From positions 23,169,501 through 23,233,500 of the forward strand of contig CM053140.1 of the NCBI GenBank assembly GCA_028571685.1: a stretch of DNA of 64,000 nucleotides, read 5' to 3'. The DNA comes from Heterohyrax brucei. Taxonomy: Eukaryota; Chordata; Mammalia; Hyracoidea; Procaviidae. Both the position numbers and the translations under genes were made by a program. Positions 12,320 to 24,690 of this stretch are shown here, piece after piece; positions within the stretch are counted from its first letter, which is position 1; every line of letters begins with the position of its first letter. The notes beneath the pieces were generated by a model, which saw nothing but the letters and a program-made list of their open reading frames with translations, was not told the origin of the DNA and did no database searches.

Positions 12320-13397
12320 GGATGTAGAATAAACAATACTACTGCTGATGTTTGAGAATCCTGGCTGGAACCAGAGACGACCAGAAAGATGTTTACCTGT
12401 GTTTTACCAACCATGCAAAGGCATTCAGCTATGTGAATGGTGACAAATTATGCCTAACACCACTAAGAATGAGAATTCCACAACACTTAACTGTGTTCAT
12501 AAGGAACCTGTAAAAAGACCTAGAGGCAGTCATTCAAACAGAACAATGGGATACCACACGGTATCAGGCCCGGAAAACTACGTGTCTCAGACTTGTACCC
12601 TTTCACTAATCTGATCTGTACACTGAGGAAATAATCCAAGACCCTGAGCTATGTGAAGAAGAACACAGCATCAGGTTTGGAGGAAGGCTCATTAACACCC
12701 CAAGATACACCCGTGACACAGCCAAGCTGGGGCGAAGAGAAGAGGACTTGAGATACATATTGATGAAGATGAAAGATGACAACCAGAAAAGAGAAGCCCT
12801 CACAACTGGACCAGTAAGCAACACTTATGAGAAATGGAGAAAATACTCAAGTTGTCAAGAATTTGCTTGCATCCACAAACAATGTCCAAGGAAGCATCAC
12901 TCAAGAAATCACAGGATGCACCACACTGATCAAACCTGCTGCAAAAGAATTTCTGTCAAGTGCGAAAAGGAAAGATGTCATTAGGCACTAAGGCATGTCT
13001 GACTCAAGTCACACTGTTTACAGTCACCTGATATTCATGGGAAAGCTGCACAATGAATAAGGAAGACCCAAGAATAACTGATGCCTTTGAATTTTGGAGT
13101 GGCCCGAGTATACTGCATGCAGCATGGACTGCCAGAGTAACAAAGAAATCTCTCTTGGAAAGAAAACAGTCAAACTGCCTATTAGAAATCTCACACACTT
13201 TGGACCTGTAATGAGAACGGGGCAGTTCCTGAAGTAGGATATTATGCTTCTGTCAGAGGGTCAGTGAAAAAGAGGAAGGCCCTGGGCAAGAGGGACACAG
13301 TGGCTGCTAAAATAGGACTGGGAGGAGGAGCGTGCTGTTGTGCAAAGGCTTGCTAGGAGCCAGAAGGGATTCGATGGCACATAACAACAACAACAAA
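12320..13397 (+). mobile_element. RTE-type LINE, 3' half
   Basis: Reverse transcriptase region and 3' end of the same RTE family as 2577-4273, now on the plus strand. The text near 12380 (aagatgtttacctgtgtttt) and the tail aacaacaacaaca near 13385 are characteristic. Frames are broken throughout. Absent from duplication copy 2. Confidence 0.8.
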
Positions 13398-13654
13398 TGC
13401 TGGAAATGACTTTTAAGGAAGACCTCGCTGTCTGGTTGTGCATGTAGAGGACTGAACTCTGACTTCTAGAACTTCCACTGCACTGCGCTTTCCTGTTCCA
13501 AAAGATGACTCAGCAGTGTCCACGCATACTGGTCACACAATCCCACAGTGCACTGGGCTTACGAATTGGCAGGTTTTCATTTCCTCCATGTGGACACTGG
13601 GAAAGTATTCAGTCTCACACTAGTTACCACAGAGGCAGGTGTGGGCTCTACAGA

Positions 13655-13830
13655 CCTGCAAACACAAACCCAATCAAAACTATTGCCATCAAGTTGATTC
13701 TGACTCACAGGAACCCTACAGACAAGAGTAGAGCTGTCCCATAGAGTTTCCAAGAGTCAGCTGGTGGATTCAAACTGCTGACCTTCTGGTGAGCAGCTAC
13801 GCTCTTAAGCACTTCAGCACCGAGGCCCTG
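13655..13830 (-). mobile_element. AfroSINE, in duplication copy 1
   Basis: Reverse-complement AfroSINE: 3' end first (attgccatcaagttgattct), body, then the tRNA-like end near 13800 (cttaagcacttcagcaccga). The same insertion is at 53640-53815. Confidence 0.88.
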
Positions 13831-14044
13831 TACGCAAACTAATCTTTAAGAACAAAGTTATTTGAAAACTTGCTGTAATTCTGTGGTAATGAAGAAAATG
13901 CTTCACTGATACAGTTAATCAAGTAAAGGATCTTTCAACAACGAGGTCGTATTTGGACACCTCACAGAGGCTCTATTTGTGAAGTTACAACACCCATGTT
14001 TACCATGTTTTTGATTAGTCTTGACAAATTGCTGTGAAACGTTA

Positions 14045-14790
14045 CATGACTCCAAAAGATGTACAAATTAAAGATTATCATCAAAATGGGTGTTCAGTTT
14101 GCCAACACATCTCAAGTCTTATGTGAAATTTATAATGTACATAATTTTCCCCACTGAGAATAATTTGATGTTTAATCAAAAAATTGAGACAACCCAATCT
14201 GTTGCCAATCAGACAATGCCTCTGCATCAAGGCACCACACGTTCCAACAAAGACATCATCACCGTTCATCAGAGCACACGCAGGAATCCATCCCAGTCAA
14301 TTGCTCACTTAGCACAAGAACTGGGCCCTTCATCAACCACAGCTGAGCCGATTCTGCATCTGGACTTGAACCTTCAACCTTATAGAAATGTTTTAACACA
14401 AGAACTGAAGTCCAATGACCATAGACTGCTCTGTATATTTGCTGACTGGGCCCCGTAGCAATTGGAAGTTGACCCTGTTTTGGGCTGAAAAATCCTCTTC
14501 AGCAACGAGGCCCATTTCGGGATGAATGGTTTTGGTAACAAACAAAACTGGCACATCTGGAGTGATGAGAATACAATGGAGACTCAAAAACATCCACTAC
14601 ATCCCCCAAAGGCACCATGTGGTGTAGATTTGGGTCCCATGGAATCAGTGGCCCTTATTTTTTTCAAGATGAACCAAGAGAGACTGTGACTGTCACTGGC
14701 GAAAGGTATGGGGCTGTCGCTGATTCTTTTTGGCCCCATTTGGTAGGTGCTGCAGTGGCCATTCACCCAAAGTTCCTTCCCACACATAAT
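14045..14790 (+). pseudogene. Tc1/mariner-type transposase relic, copy 1
   Basis: Across several frames the sequence reads as a whole transposase: an N-terminal stretch with a DYHQNG-like helix-turn-helix start (about 14050-14100), a middle ending LNLQPYRNVLTQELKSNDHR (14350-14420), then SNEAHFGMNGFGNKQNWHIW and SDEN (about 14500-14570). In active relatives that motif is a catalytic Asp (SDEAHF); here the codon gives Asn. Such enzymes cut and paste their own element. The longest open piece is 122 codons at 14090-14458, ending in a stop. I found no clear terminal inverted repeats. The relic is duplicated at 54010-54750, so it predates the duplication. The superfamily is clear; the exact family is not. 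Confidence 0.72.
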
Positions 14791-14936
14791 GCCACCAAAC
14801 GTACTTCAAAATATTAAAACAAACTGTTCTATTTATACAGCTTGTTCTCTACAAGTTCAGAGATACAACACCTTGTTAGAGGATCCTTTCTTTCCATCAG
14901 AAATTAAACAGAGTCCCAAAACAGGCCCAGATTAAC

Positions 14937-15190
14937 TTTGTTGTAAGGTACCTTAGCTCCAGCTTCCCTTAATGACAACCCTCCGTATTCTATAGAATGA
15001 AGCACTGCCAAGGCCTGTACTGACCTCATGATCTTTACCATGTTTGTGGCCACTGGGGGAGCCCCTGTGTCAACCCATCTCTTGGGGTCTTTCTCTTTTT
15101 CGCTCTCTACCTAACCACAGTATGCACGACGTCCTTCTCCAGGGACTGGCCCCTCTTGCTAATATGTTCTGGGTCCACCAGATCATTATC
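14937..15190 (-). mobile_element. RTE LINE 3'-end fragment, copy 1
   Basis: Diverged reverse complement of the RTE 3' end. Landmarks are gtgtcaacccatctcttggg and cgtccttctccagggactgg. Matching fragment at 54902-55155. Confidence 0.65.
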
Positions 15191-15799
15191 ACCATATTAG
15201 CTTCCAAGCTGCCATCACTTCTCCCAGCAGCACCCTACCCAGCCCAGCTTTCAGGTCCTGACTTGCCTTCCAGGCTAAAAGCTGAGGGAAGAGAAAGGTG
15301 TGCAGAGTATCTGTAGTCACTCCTTTCCCAAGCCTAAGGGATTCCCGTTGATTCCTGGGCAAAGCCTGAGGTCAGGGAATGTGAGGAGCTCCCTCCCCAT
15401 ACACTGCAGCAGGCTTCCATTTCTAGTAAACTAAAGGTGGGGTGGCTATAACCTCCAAGGTCAGGTGCAGGGTCTGGGGAGGCTGGGACAAGGTAGGGAG
15501 GAGATTCCAGGTGGCACCTGCCCACTATATGCCAGCAGCTCTTACAGGATCAGGGTCTTCAGTAATGGCGGAGGCCACAGCCAAAGTAACTAGGTACCAA
15601 GCAGGGGCTCAACACCCTCAGTGGCTTCCAAGGAGTCCCCTTGGGGCCTGGTGCAGTGGACAGGACCTGCAGGAGGGCTGGAAGAGGAACATTTACTCCA
15701 GGGATCAGGGGCTCAGGTTGGCAGGTGTTAGGGGGAGGGATTTCAGGTCAGAGGAACCAGAGCTCTCTGCCCATTTCTGAACTAGGTTGTTCTGCCCTT
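15191..15799. other. Unassigned part of duplication copy 1
   Basis: Somewhat GC-richer sequence without a recognisable repeat or gene. Frames of about 90-110 codons exist but are not conserved in length in copy 2. Confidence 0.4.
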
Positions 15800-16010
15800 T
15801 TTGTTGGCAACTTTCAGGAGCTCTCTGGATATTCACTTTGGATACTGAACCCTTATCCCCCAGACAAGTTTCCAAATATCTTCTCCCATTCAGTAGGTTT
15901 TGATAGTGTTCTCTAATGCCCAGACATTATGATTTTGTTAAAGTCCACTGTAGACCTATGTTTTCTGTGTTGCTCATTTCTTGGTGTACCTAAGAATCTA
16001 CCTGTGAATC
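15800..16010 (-). mobile_element. Old L1 fragment, copy 1
   Basis: Text such as ggatactgaacccttatc and aaatatcttctcccattca is the reverse complement of the L1 region near the ORF2 end. Partner at 55770-55970. Confidence 0.6.
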
Positions 16011-17179
16011 AGGCACTGAAAACCCTAGGGAGCACAGGTGTCTCTGACACACACAGGGTCACCATGGTCAGAACGTCCTGGATGGTGACTGGTTTCGTTT
16101 TTCAGCTTCTCTCTGCTCCGTGTGTCCTCCCTCCCAATGAAGGTAAGTCTGCGTGACTCACTATAATTCCAGGTGGTGTCAGGAGGAGCATATGATGTCA
16201 TAGCCAAAAAAGCTGTGAATTCTCTCCCTTGTTGTCAGTACCTGGCTCATGGTTTCAGCCCACCATTGTGTATCTGTTAACGTGACACTAGTGTCTGGAT
16301 GTTGTTGACGTCAACAGTTAAGGAGCAAGGGTCACCTCTGGGTATGAGGTTTATGGAGGAAGCTGGCCAGAGAGGGCATGGACTGTGTGCTAAAGTTAGG
16401 ATGCCAGAGCAAGCTAAACAGAGTTAGTGGGTTGATGTATTTCCAGAGTAGACCTCAACTGTATTATACCTTTTATCCTTCTCTGTCTCTGATTCCTGTT
16501 TTCAGTAGGGGACCACCTGCACTATCATCTCTGTGCTAGAAGAAATTTTTATACCACAACCATTACAGGAAATATAACATGCCACCATCTGGAAGACATT
16601 ATGTGGACTGAAATCAGACAGATGAAAAAGGACAAGTGCTGCATGAGACCACTACTATAAAGACTTCAGATTTAAGCATAGAAGATAATAACCTTTGATG
16701 GTTACAAAGATGGGGAAGGAAGGAAAAGGGTATTCATAGATTAGACAGCAGACAGGAACTAGGTTAGGTAAAGGGAATGACCGGATACAGTGGAAGAGAG
16801 GTTAGCACAACTGGATCATACCAAAACCTAAAAGGTTTTCAAAACAAAACCCAATGTTTTGAAGGACAGAGTAGCAGGAACAGCCGCCTGGGGACCACAG
16901 TTTCTGGGGATATCCAGGCTAATTAGCACAATTAGGCTGTTTCGAGAAAATGTTCTGCATACCACTTTGGTGACTGGCATCTGCCTCTTAAAAACTACCA
17001 AGTGTCCATCTAAGTGGCATCAACTGGAGCCAATCCACCTGGAGCAGTGGTGAACAAAGGACATCAAAGAGAAGAGGAAAACACAAACCCAGCATACAGA
17101 AGGGGCCACGTGATCCAGAGACTTCAACAGCACGAGAGAGGAGAACTGGTTGGTGCCTGGCCACCACCAGTGGCTGCCC
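16011..17179. other. Unassigned part of duplication copy 1
   Basis: No gene or known repeat recognised. The stretch aligns with 55971-57150 with scattered substitutions and small indels, and frames are not kept between the copies. Confidence 0.45.
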
Positions 17180-17680
17180 TCACAGGGAATACAAGGTAAA
17201 ATCCCAGATGTAGCAGAAGAAAGGTGGGTGTGCAAACAAGAAGACTACTAAAAGACCACATGCTATCGAAAACTAGTCCACATCTGATGGTCCGTCACAC
17301 AGGCGGTCCCCTAAAGATACTCTGTTAGCTCAGAGCCAAAAAGAGGACCAAAGACAACTCTTCAGACAGATTGGACTGTAAGACACAGTGTGATGCTGGC
17401 AAAGAGGATGCTTCTTGGCTTAAACATACACACAAGGCTGGCTGAGCAGTTCCTTTCCAGAGGTGACAGGGGAGGGTGGAGGGGGACAGGAGATGGTTGA
17501 ATGGATATGGGAAATACAGGCTGGAAAGAAAGAGTGTGCTGTCACAGGGCAGGGGGCGGCGAGAGCAGTTAAGGTTACCCAGTAATGTGTGTTTGGGGTT
17601 TTACATGGCAAACTGATTTGGATTGTATACTTTTACTTACAGGACAATAAGAGATTTAAAAAGACAGACAGAGTCAATTC
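17180..17680 (+). repeat. Unclassified interspersed element, copy in duplication 1
   Basis: This stretch matches 57155-57640 directly and 20608-21065 in reverse complement. Shared words are ctactaaaagacca, gagtgtgctgtcacaggg and gatttggattgtatac. Because the 20608-21065 copy is a discrete insertion ending A-rich on its sense strand, I take this as a retroposed family of about 460-500 bases. Confidence 0.6.
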
Positions 17681-17985
17681 CAAAGCAGAGAGATCTTACC
17701 AGCAATAAGAAAGAACAGCCAGGAGCAGAGAACCATCCTCAGGACCTGTAGTCCCAGCACTAAGGATCCCCTGGAAACAGGAGACAGAAAGATCAGGAAG
17801 TTTGGGCAGAGAAACAACAGGAGACCGTTGCGGGCTCTCCGGCCCAGAGAGGAAGAAAGCTTGCTGGTGGAGTGGGGTGCCTCTGGTAATTATCAGCACC
17901 TAAGTACTATGTGGGATGCAATGAATTACTGAAACCAGAAGAGGAAATACAGAATGCCATGGAGGGTCAGCTGGTATTAGAACGG

Positions 17986-18782
17986 GCCAAGATGGACGAG
18001 AGAAGAGAAATTTGAATTCCGCCTCGCAGTCATCTTCTAAGCCACTAACATCTATTTGATCACATCTATTAATTTCCTGATCCACAACTAATCTCCGTAT
18101 CCAGACCTTCTCACATTCTTCCTGGCTTTCTTCCTAACATGCTCCCACCTGATGTCCTTCACTCACTGCTGACGTTTCCAAAAATCTATCCAGAGCCCAG
18201 GAACTGGAGTGTTCTAATTTTAAATCTCAGATACACTCTGCCCTATCTCTGCTGAATACCCAACAGTGCCTGTCTACTGGCCTTCAAAAAACCCAGAGTA
18301 GTCAGCACAGTTCTAAAGGACCTGCTACCATGGCCTCCTGCAACGAGGCTCACGCCACCCCCAAATCCCAATCTGTGGTTTCTTTTCGCTGCTTCAGTCA
18401 TCTCTGACTTTCATTAAGAAATGCAAGATACTGAGAGCTCTGCTCCCTCAGGGATTTACACACTAATGTTTCCCAAATGATTCTTTCCACCCTGATCCAT
18501 CTCAGATGTCATCAGCCCTACTCAACCATGTATGGACCCAAATGTAACTAATTTTTTGAATTTTTCCTTAAATAATTCGCAATCTGTCCTGACTGTCTGG
18601 ATGGGTCCTTTTAGTAAAGCTGTTAGATGTCCCCAGTTTTTCATTATTTATTTAGAACTGTCTTCCATGTCAGACAGTAAACCTTTGGGCAGACTCTCTA
18701 TGTACTATTTTCTTGTTCTTTCTGGCCTGTGACACTGATCGTTGAGGACACACGCAGATTATCACCTGTTGTATGTAATCTT
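17986..18782. other. Unassigned, with a possible old LINE2 end
   Basis: Text around 18240-18420 (cctgctaccatggcctcctg and neighbours) resembles the 3' region of LINE2, but strongly diverged. The 66-codon frame at 18532-18732 is not recognised. Confidence 0.35.
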
Positions 18783-18955
18783 GGGAAATCCTGGTGGCGA
18801 AGTGGTTCAGTGCTTCATCAACTAACCTAAAGGTTGGCAGGTCAAACCCACCAGGTGCTCCCTGGAAACTCTATGGAGCAGTTCTACCCTGTTCTATAGG
18901 GTCACTCTGAGGCAGAATCGACTCCATGGCAATGAGTTTAGGTTTTTGGGGTTTA
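18783..18955 (+). mobile_element. AfroSINE
   Basis: Full-length form: tRNA-like start (aatcctggtggcgaagtggt), middle (ctggaaactctatggagcag), and 3' end (cagaatcgactccatggcaa). Confidence 0.92.
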
Positions 18956-20541
18956 CACTCTTGAGCAGTACTATCCAAATGAAATTCTCATTGAAGGCAC
19001 ACAGGTTTTACTTCTGAACAGTGCAAGAAGCTAGACACTTGCCCTATGTGGCTACCAAACACTTAAAATATGACTAGTTCGATGGCACTTGGCTTGGCTA
19101 GTGTAACTAAGGAACTCCATTTGTTCTTCTGAATCAGAAAGGGTGTGCAAGTTGCCATCATCACAACGTGGAACTTGAGAGCTTGGTTCTTGTAAGCCTG
19201 TCACATAGGATATAGAGCTTGTAAAGAGAACACGCAGTCCAACTGGGTTGTGCTGACATTATGAAGGTCTACCTCAACTGGCAGGAGGGGCACTATCAGA
19301 AAAGGTGACATCTGAAGTGAGACCATCAGATGTCTGAGGTTACAATGTTTTCTTCAATCAGAGGAAATACTTAGTGCAAAGCGTGAAAGGCAAAGAAAAT
19401 CTTCACCTCAATAAAAGGTCTTAAAAAGTGCACTGTGCCTCATGACATGGGGCCTCTGAATCTCATCCAAAACAGTTCTTCTACCAGCATTTTACCAGGC
19501 ATTTGTTTCCTTCACAGAGATAGATACTTTAAGGAGGAAAGAGCCTCTTTTCTTCCCAAGATGCCAGTTGGACTGCAGATATTATTTAGAGGAGGAACAG
19601 TCAGCTAATACTCCACAAGACACTTTCTGGATCCAGTCTCAAGGTGTTCTTAGGGTGGGGTAGAGCCACAGAGAGACGAAGGGGGATGCTGCTCCCAAAA
19701 CACCTAAAATGTGGAAGCAACTTTAGAATTTGGTAATGCTTAGACCCTGAGAGACTTTTAGTGTGCCTAACAGGAAAAGTCTAGATTCTCAAAGACAAAG
19801 CTGAGGAGGCTCCAAAGGAAGTCAGGACGGCCACACATCAATGTTCTCTCAGTTGTAGAGACCACACAGGATGCCAGCAAGAGAACGTTGCTAGAAAGAT
19901 GCATGTTAAATGTGCTTCTGGTGAGGCTTTAAAAGAAAATGACAAACACAGCATTGGTCAGTGGAACAAAGGAGATGCTTTTTACACATGAAGAACTCGT
20001 CTGAATTACCTTCACATGTTCGGTGGCAGGCAGAATTTTAAGGGTTGCCTTCCCGTAATTAGCTGTGGAGATTTCTCAGGAAGATCTTAAAGGTGCAGCA
20101 CGGGATCTCCCTGCCACTTAGAGTGAAAAAGCGAGAAGAAAGAAATGGACTTAAAAATGAACTATGCAAAATTAAAACAAAACTTAAAGATATGGAAACT
20201 TCTGCTATACAAAGGACATGTATTCTAGAATTTTCACCAAGCATATGGCTGTACAATCTTTTGTAAAAGAGATTAAGCCGGTGACTGATGACTAACCAAC
20301 TACCAGAGCAGAAATTCCATCAGCTAAGGCAGAAGGGGACAGAGAAGGAACAAACGGAAGCAACACTGTCTGCTTCTTTGAGTTCCATAGGCAGGGAACT
20401 GGTCAAAGGAGTTACAACCTTTGACTTTCAAGAAAAGCACAGGGCCATGCTTGGAGCATTCCAAACATCAGCAGACATGCTGGAAGGAGCACGGGAAACA
20501 GGCAGGGCTGTCTCAGCTTCAAAGTATGGAGTTGCAGCCTC
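18956..20541. other. Unassigned intergenic sequence
   Basis: No gene recognised. Around 19030-19130, text such as tgtggctaccaaacacttaa followed by gtgtaactaaggaact resembles an old hAT-type DNA transposon relic, with low certainty. The remainder shows no structure I can name. Confidence 0.35.
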
Positions 20542-21497
20542 TGTTTTAGTTATCTAGTGCTGCTTTAATGAAAATACCACAAGCACATGGCTTTAAAATG
20601 AAATTTTTTTTAGATTTTTATTATGATTAAGTATACAATCCAAATCAATTTTGCACACCCATCTCTGTACAATTGTCTGCTCTGCCTACCCTGTGACAGC
20701 ACACTCCTCCTTCTCACTCTTTACTACTAGTATTCTCCCAGTGAACACCTGTCCCCTCCTCTCCACCTTTTCCTCTCTCCTCTACAAAGAAATCGGCAGT
20801 GCAGCCTTCTAGAAATGGGTAACACCATAAAGTGCACACACCACGTGCTCACTCTGTGTCCCCAAATCCAGTCCATTCTTAATCCGAAGTGTTGACCTCA
20901 GTGCTGGTCTCAGGTCTGAGGCAGCAGCAAGTCTAGGGACCATGTTCCCAGGGGACCCTCCAGGTTTTCAGACCATCTCTTTTGGTCTTTTAGTAGAGTT
21001 CTTCACCTGCACACCTCTTTTTCTCTTTTATGTCAGGGACTCTATATCGTGTTTCCTATCAAGAAAAATTTTATTGGTCACATCCAGTAAGTTAAAAGAT
21101 CAAATTCATGGTGACAGCTCCTGGGGGAGGCTTTCTCTGCAGGCACTGGAGGAAGCTCCTCGTCCTCAACGTCCCCCTGGACTGGAGGCTTCTGAGGCAC
21201 AGGGACCCTGGGCTTTTCCAAAGGATGTGCTCAGCTCCTGCCACTGCTTTTTTGTTGTATGAGGTCCCCAAAGGTTAGCCTGCCTCCCTCCCCGTTATAT
21301 TCCAAGAGGCCACACGAAGCCACAAGACAATCCCACACGTTAAGTCCTGCCCCACCAACTCAACTGCAGCCCATCCACTCTCATTAACATCAGAGAGGCA
21401 GGATTTACAACACGAAGGACATTACACAATACCAGGAATCATGGCCTAGCTAGGTGGCTACACAGATTTTGGGGGGAACACAATTCAATCCATGACA
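20542..21497 (-). mobile_element. MaLR-like solo LTR with a nested insertion
   Basis: The LTR runs from tgttttagtt to ccatgaca and is flanked by a perfect 5-base repeat, gcctc, at 20537-20541 and 21498-21502. Its minus-strand start (tgtcatggattgaattgtgt) is shared with the LTRs at 31076, 36196 and 36261. A 458-base element (20608-21065) splits it. Confidence 0.8.
20608..21065 (-). mobile_element. Unclassified element nested in the LTR
   Basis: Reverse-complement match to 17180-17680 and 57155-57640. It is bounded by the direct repeat aaatttt (20601-20607 and 21066-21072), and the T-rich left edge corresponds to an A-rich 3' end. Confidence 0.65.
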
Positions 21498-21502
21498 GCC
21501 TC

Positions 21503-22146
21503 CTAGGTTTTAAAGAGTCAGATCTTCATCCACTCAGTTCTGGGGGATGGGATCCCTGCCCAAAGCTGAGGGGACAAGGCTGCCATGCCCAGATGGCCTA
21601 CTCAAGCTCAAGGCATGAAGCTGCCACCGACACGGACCAGGAGAATGGGGTCTGTCAAACCAAGGGGCTTCAGGTGCCATCCTAGTGGATCTGGAAGGTA
21701 CACCTGAATCCCAGAGCCTAGGGCCCTCTACCCAGAATCCAGAGAGCATGGCACACACCCGGAGTCCACAGGACAGGGATAATGTCCAGACGGTACCAAA
21801 CAGCACAGGGTAACTTTGTAGCCTTGACAGCTAACGTAAATTGTTCTGATGGATTCTGGACTTGCTTAGTGCCCACTATCCTTTCTTTTCCTTCAATTTC
21901 TCCCATTTGGAAGGGAAATGTCTATCTGTTGCACCACTTCAGAAACAATCTTACAGATTTCATAGGCCTACAGATGCAGAATTTGGCCCCTGATAAAATA
22001 TTCCTAAAGTCTCAATTATGTTTGATACAGATGATTCAGAAGATGCGATTCCAGTCTCGGAATTGATTTCAGACGACTCGGATCACGTGATGGTGTGATT
22101 GTGTTTTGCACATTCCCAGGACATGAAATTGGAGACCAACATGTGG
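21503..22146. other. Unassigned intergenic sequence
   Basis: No repeat or gene recognised. Frames of 60-95 codons on both strands have no recognisable domain. Confidence 0.4.
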
Positions 22147-22312
22147 AAACAAACCCTGGCGGCCTAGCGATTAAGCGCTAGGGCTGCTAACCAAACACTG
22201 AGCAGTTGAAATGCACCAGGCACTCCTCAGAAGCTCTACAGGTCAGTTCTACTCTGTCCTATAGGGTCACTGTGTGTTGGAAATGACTCCACGGTAGAGG
22301 TTGTTGTTGTAA
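22147..22312 (+). mobile_element. AfroSINE
   Basis: Start accctggcggcctagcgatt, 3' part ctgtcctatagggtcactgt, then a ttgttgttg tail. Confidence 0.9.
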
Positions 22313-22317
22313 AGGGT

Positions 22318-22718
22318 GGAATCTGATGGACTGAACTGTGTTGCCCCCAAATCTGTGTTGTCAATCCTGGCCTCTACGCTATGGTTATGAGCCTATCTGT
22401 GAATCGGTGGCCTTATTTACATGAATGATGTAGGATTAGTGTAGGGCATTATCGTGAGTCAATCTTTTTTGAGATATTAAAGGGATTAAATGAGTCAGTC
22501 AGAAATCAGAAATGCAAAAACGGAGGCACCAAGCCACATGAAGATCACCGAAGGACAGAATCTCAAAGAAACAAAGACCACAGCTTGCAGATACACAGCC
22601 TTCTCCTAGAGCACCCATCAAAATTCAGACTTTGAGCCTCCTAAATAGTAAGAAAATAAACATGTTTGTCAAGCAACCCACTTGTGCTCTGTCTGTCACA
22701 GCAGCTCTAGAGAACTGA
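22318..22718 (+). mobile_element. MaLR/MLT-like solo LTR
   Basis: Begins with gatggactgaactgtgttgc and ends near gcagctctagagaactgaag, matching the general MLT1-type LTR layout with an AATAAA-type signal near 22655. Diverged. Confidence 0.65.
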
Positions 22719-22721
22719 AGA

Positions 22722-22885
22722 ACTAGTGGCACAGTGGGTAAGGGCTCAGCTGCTAATATAAAGTCAGCAGTTCAAATTCACCAGCAGCTCCTTGGTAACC
22801 CTACAGGGCAGTTCTACTCTGTCCTACAGAGTCCCTACGAGGTGGTAGCTACTAAAGGGCACTCAACAATGACAAGCAACTAAAT
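22722..22885 (+). mobile_element. AfroSINE
   Basis: Diverged plus-strand copy; the best-kept part is gggcagttctactctgtcct. Confidence 0.82.
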
Positions 22886-22904
22886 ACTTTTGTAGCCAGG
22901 TTCA

Positions 22905-23465
22905 CAGGAGTACTATTCAGAAGGGCCGAACAGTGGAAATAACTCAAATTCCCATCCGCAGATGCATGGATAACTAATAAGTCCATATAATGGAGTACTA
23001 TTCAGTCATAAAAAGAAATGAAGTTTTCAAATATGAACCTTGAAAATACTAAATGAAATGAGTCAGACACAAAAGGACAGATATTCTATGACCTTACTTG
23101 CATGAAACACCTAGAATAGGCAAGTGTATAGAGACTGAAGTTTATTAGTGGACAAACCAAACCCACTGCCATTGAGTCAGGTCTGATTCATAGCGACCCT
23201 GTAGATCAGAGCACAACTGCCCCCTAGAGTTTCCAAGGAGCTCCTGGTGGATGTGATCTGCTGACCTCTTGGTTAGCAGATGTAGCACATAACGCCACCA
23301 GGGTTTCTTTATTAGTAGTTACCAGGGACTAAATGGAGGGAGGAAGGGGAGTTACAGCTGCAGCAGAAATGCTGATGGTGATGGAAAAGTCTGGACATTG
23401 GTAGTGGTGATGGTTGTACACACAGCCAGAGTTAATGTTACTAAATAGGGAAAAAAACTTTAAAA
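22905..23465 (+). mobile_element. Old L1 3' end, split by an AfroSINE
   Basis: Text such as tggagtactattcagtcata and taaaaagaaatgaa, then agtagttaccagggactaaa, matches the old-L1 3' untranslated region. The AfroSINE at 23150-23307 interrupts it. Confidence 0.75.
23150..23307 (-). mobile_element. AfroSINE inside the L1 end
   Basis: Reverse-complement AfroSINE with target-site duplication tttattagt at 23141-23149 and 23308-23316. Confidence 0.92.
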
Positions 23466-23914
23466 GGAAAAAGATATAACATATTTTACCAAACACACAC
23501 AAATGCAAATTAGAGTGACATCAACATTAAGACACGATCAAATAAATAAATAAAGCAACTTAGTGTCTTAGACTCAGTGTGTTAAGTAAAATGAGGGGAA
23601 TTTAGTACCATGGCAACAAAGAGATGAAAGTGGGTATTTCCAAACTTTCATGCCCACCTTAGGCTGTACTCACCTGTGAGAAACTACAGCGTGCACATGC
23701 ACTCCACAGGGTCATCAAATCTCGGTCACCTTCTTAATGTGGAAAAAGAACTACTTCTAGGATTAAAAAAATAAAAAGGAAAACCTGAGAGTTGTAATTT
23801 TACACAGGTTAAAACAAAAAAGAGATTACGTTAACGGCATTTGAGTTAGCAATCATTTCACAAACTTGACACTTAAGACACTTCACCATTTGGAAATAAA
23901 ATATACAGTTGCTC
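23466..23914. other. Unassigned sequence
   Basis: AT-rich, no gene or repeat recognised. Confidence 0.4.
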
Positions 23915-24120
23915 CTGGACCTTCTGGTGTTAGTTGCCCTGGAGTGGATTTCAACTGATGGTCACTACATGTGTGCAGAGGACAACTTCTCCACATGGTT
24001 TTCAAGGCTGGGACCTTTGGTAACAGATCACCAGGCTTCTTTTCCAAGACATAGCTCAGTGGGTTTGAAGTCACAACCTTTCAGCTAGTAATCTTAACCA
24101 TTTGCGCCTTCCAGGGACTC
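23915..24120 (-). mobile_element. AfroSINE, long subtype
   Basis: Reverse complement of the longer AfroSINE form; landmarks are atcaccaggcttcttttcca and catttgcgccttccagggac. Confidence 0.75.
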
Positions 24121-24404
24121 CCTCTTTGGCTCTTCATGGTCTGTATTTTCTCCTATTTTCTTACACTTACATTCCATAGATTGGAGAAATGTGTTTAGGA
24201 CCTTCATTCTACATTATACCTATTTTCAAGGGAAACATATTCTCTAGACATACTACAGATGCCACACACTCTTTACTCAATTTAAGTGTTCCTTCTTTAT
24301 GTTCAAGGTTCTAAATTACAATTCTCTAGAAGTTGCACATTTCCTATTTATTTAAGGAAGGGCCGTGTAAAATAATTATTACAAATGATGAGGTACCATT
24401 TGCA

Positions 24405-24690
24405 ATGCTGCAGTGTGCCTGCCAAAAGAATCAGCAAATCTGTCTCAAAAGAAGTAAACCTGAATGCTCCCTAGAAGCAAAGATGACAAGACTGTATCTC
24501 ACATAGTTTGGCCATGTTATCATGAGGGATCAGTCCCTGCAGAAGACCAGCATGCTTGGTAAACTACAGAGATGGTTTGATACAGCAGCTATAATGGATG
24601 CAAGCATAAAAAAATGACTTTATAAAGCCACAGGCCAGTCAACACTTTGTCCTATTGTACATGGGGTCACTAGGAGACAGTAATCTAATA
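24405..24690 (+). mobile_element. RTE LINE 3'-end fragment
   Basis: Contains gaatgctccctagaagcaaa and gagggatcagtccctgcaga, both typical of the RTE 3' region also seen at 58930-59010. Confidence 0.78.

Larger units (their letters stand above)
10535..17985 (+). repeat. Segmental duplication, copy 1 (partner 52640-57960)
   Basis: The block matches 52640-57960 in the same orientation, by eye at about nine bases in ten. It contains an AfroSINE, a mariner-type transposase relic, an RTE end and an L1 piece in the same order as the partner. Copy 1 has about 2.1 kb (11530-13655) that copy 2 lacks. The right edge in copy 2 coincides with an RTE LINE. Confidence 0.88.
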
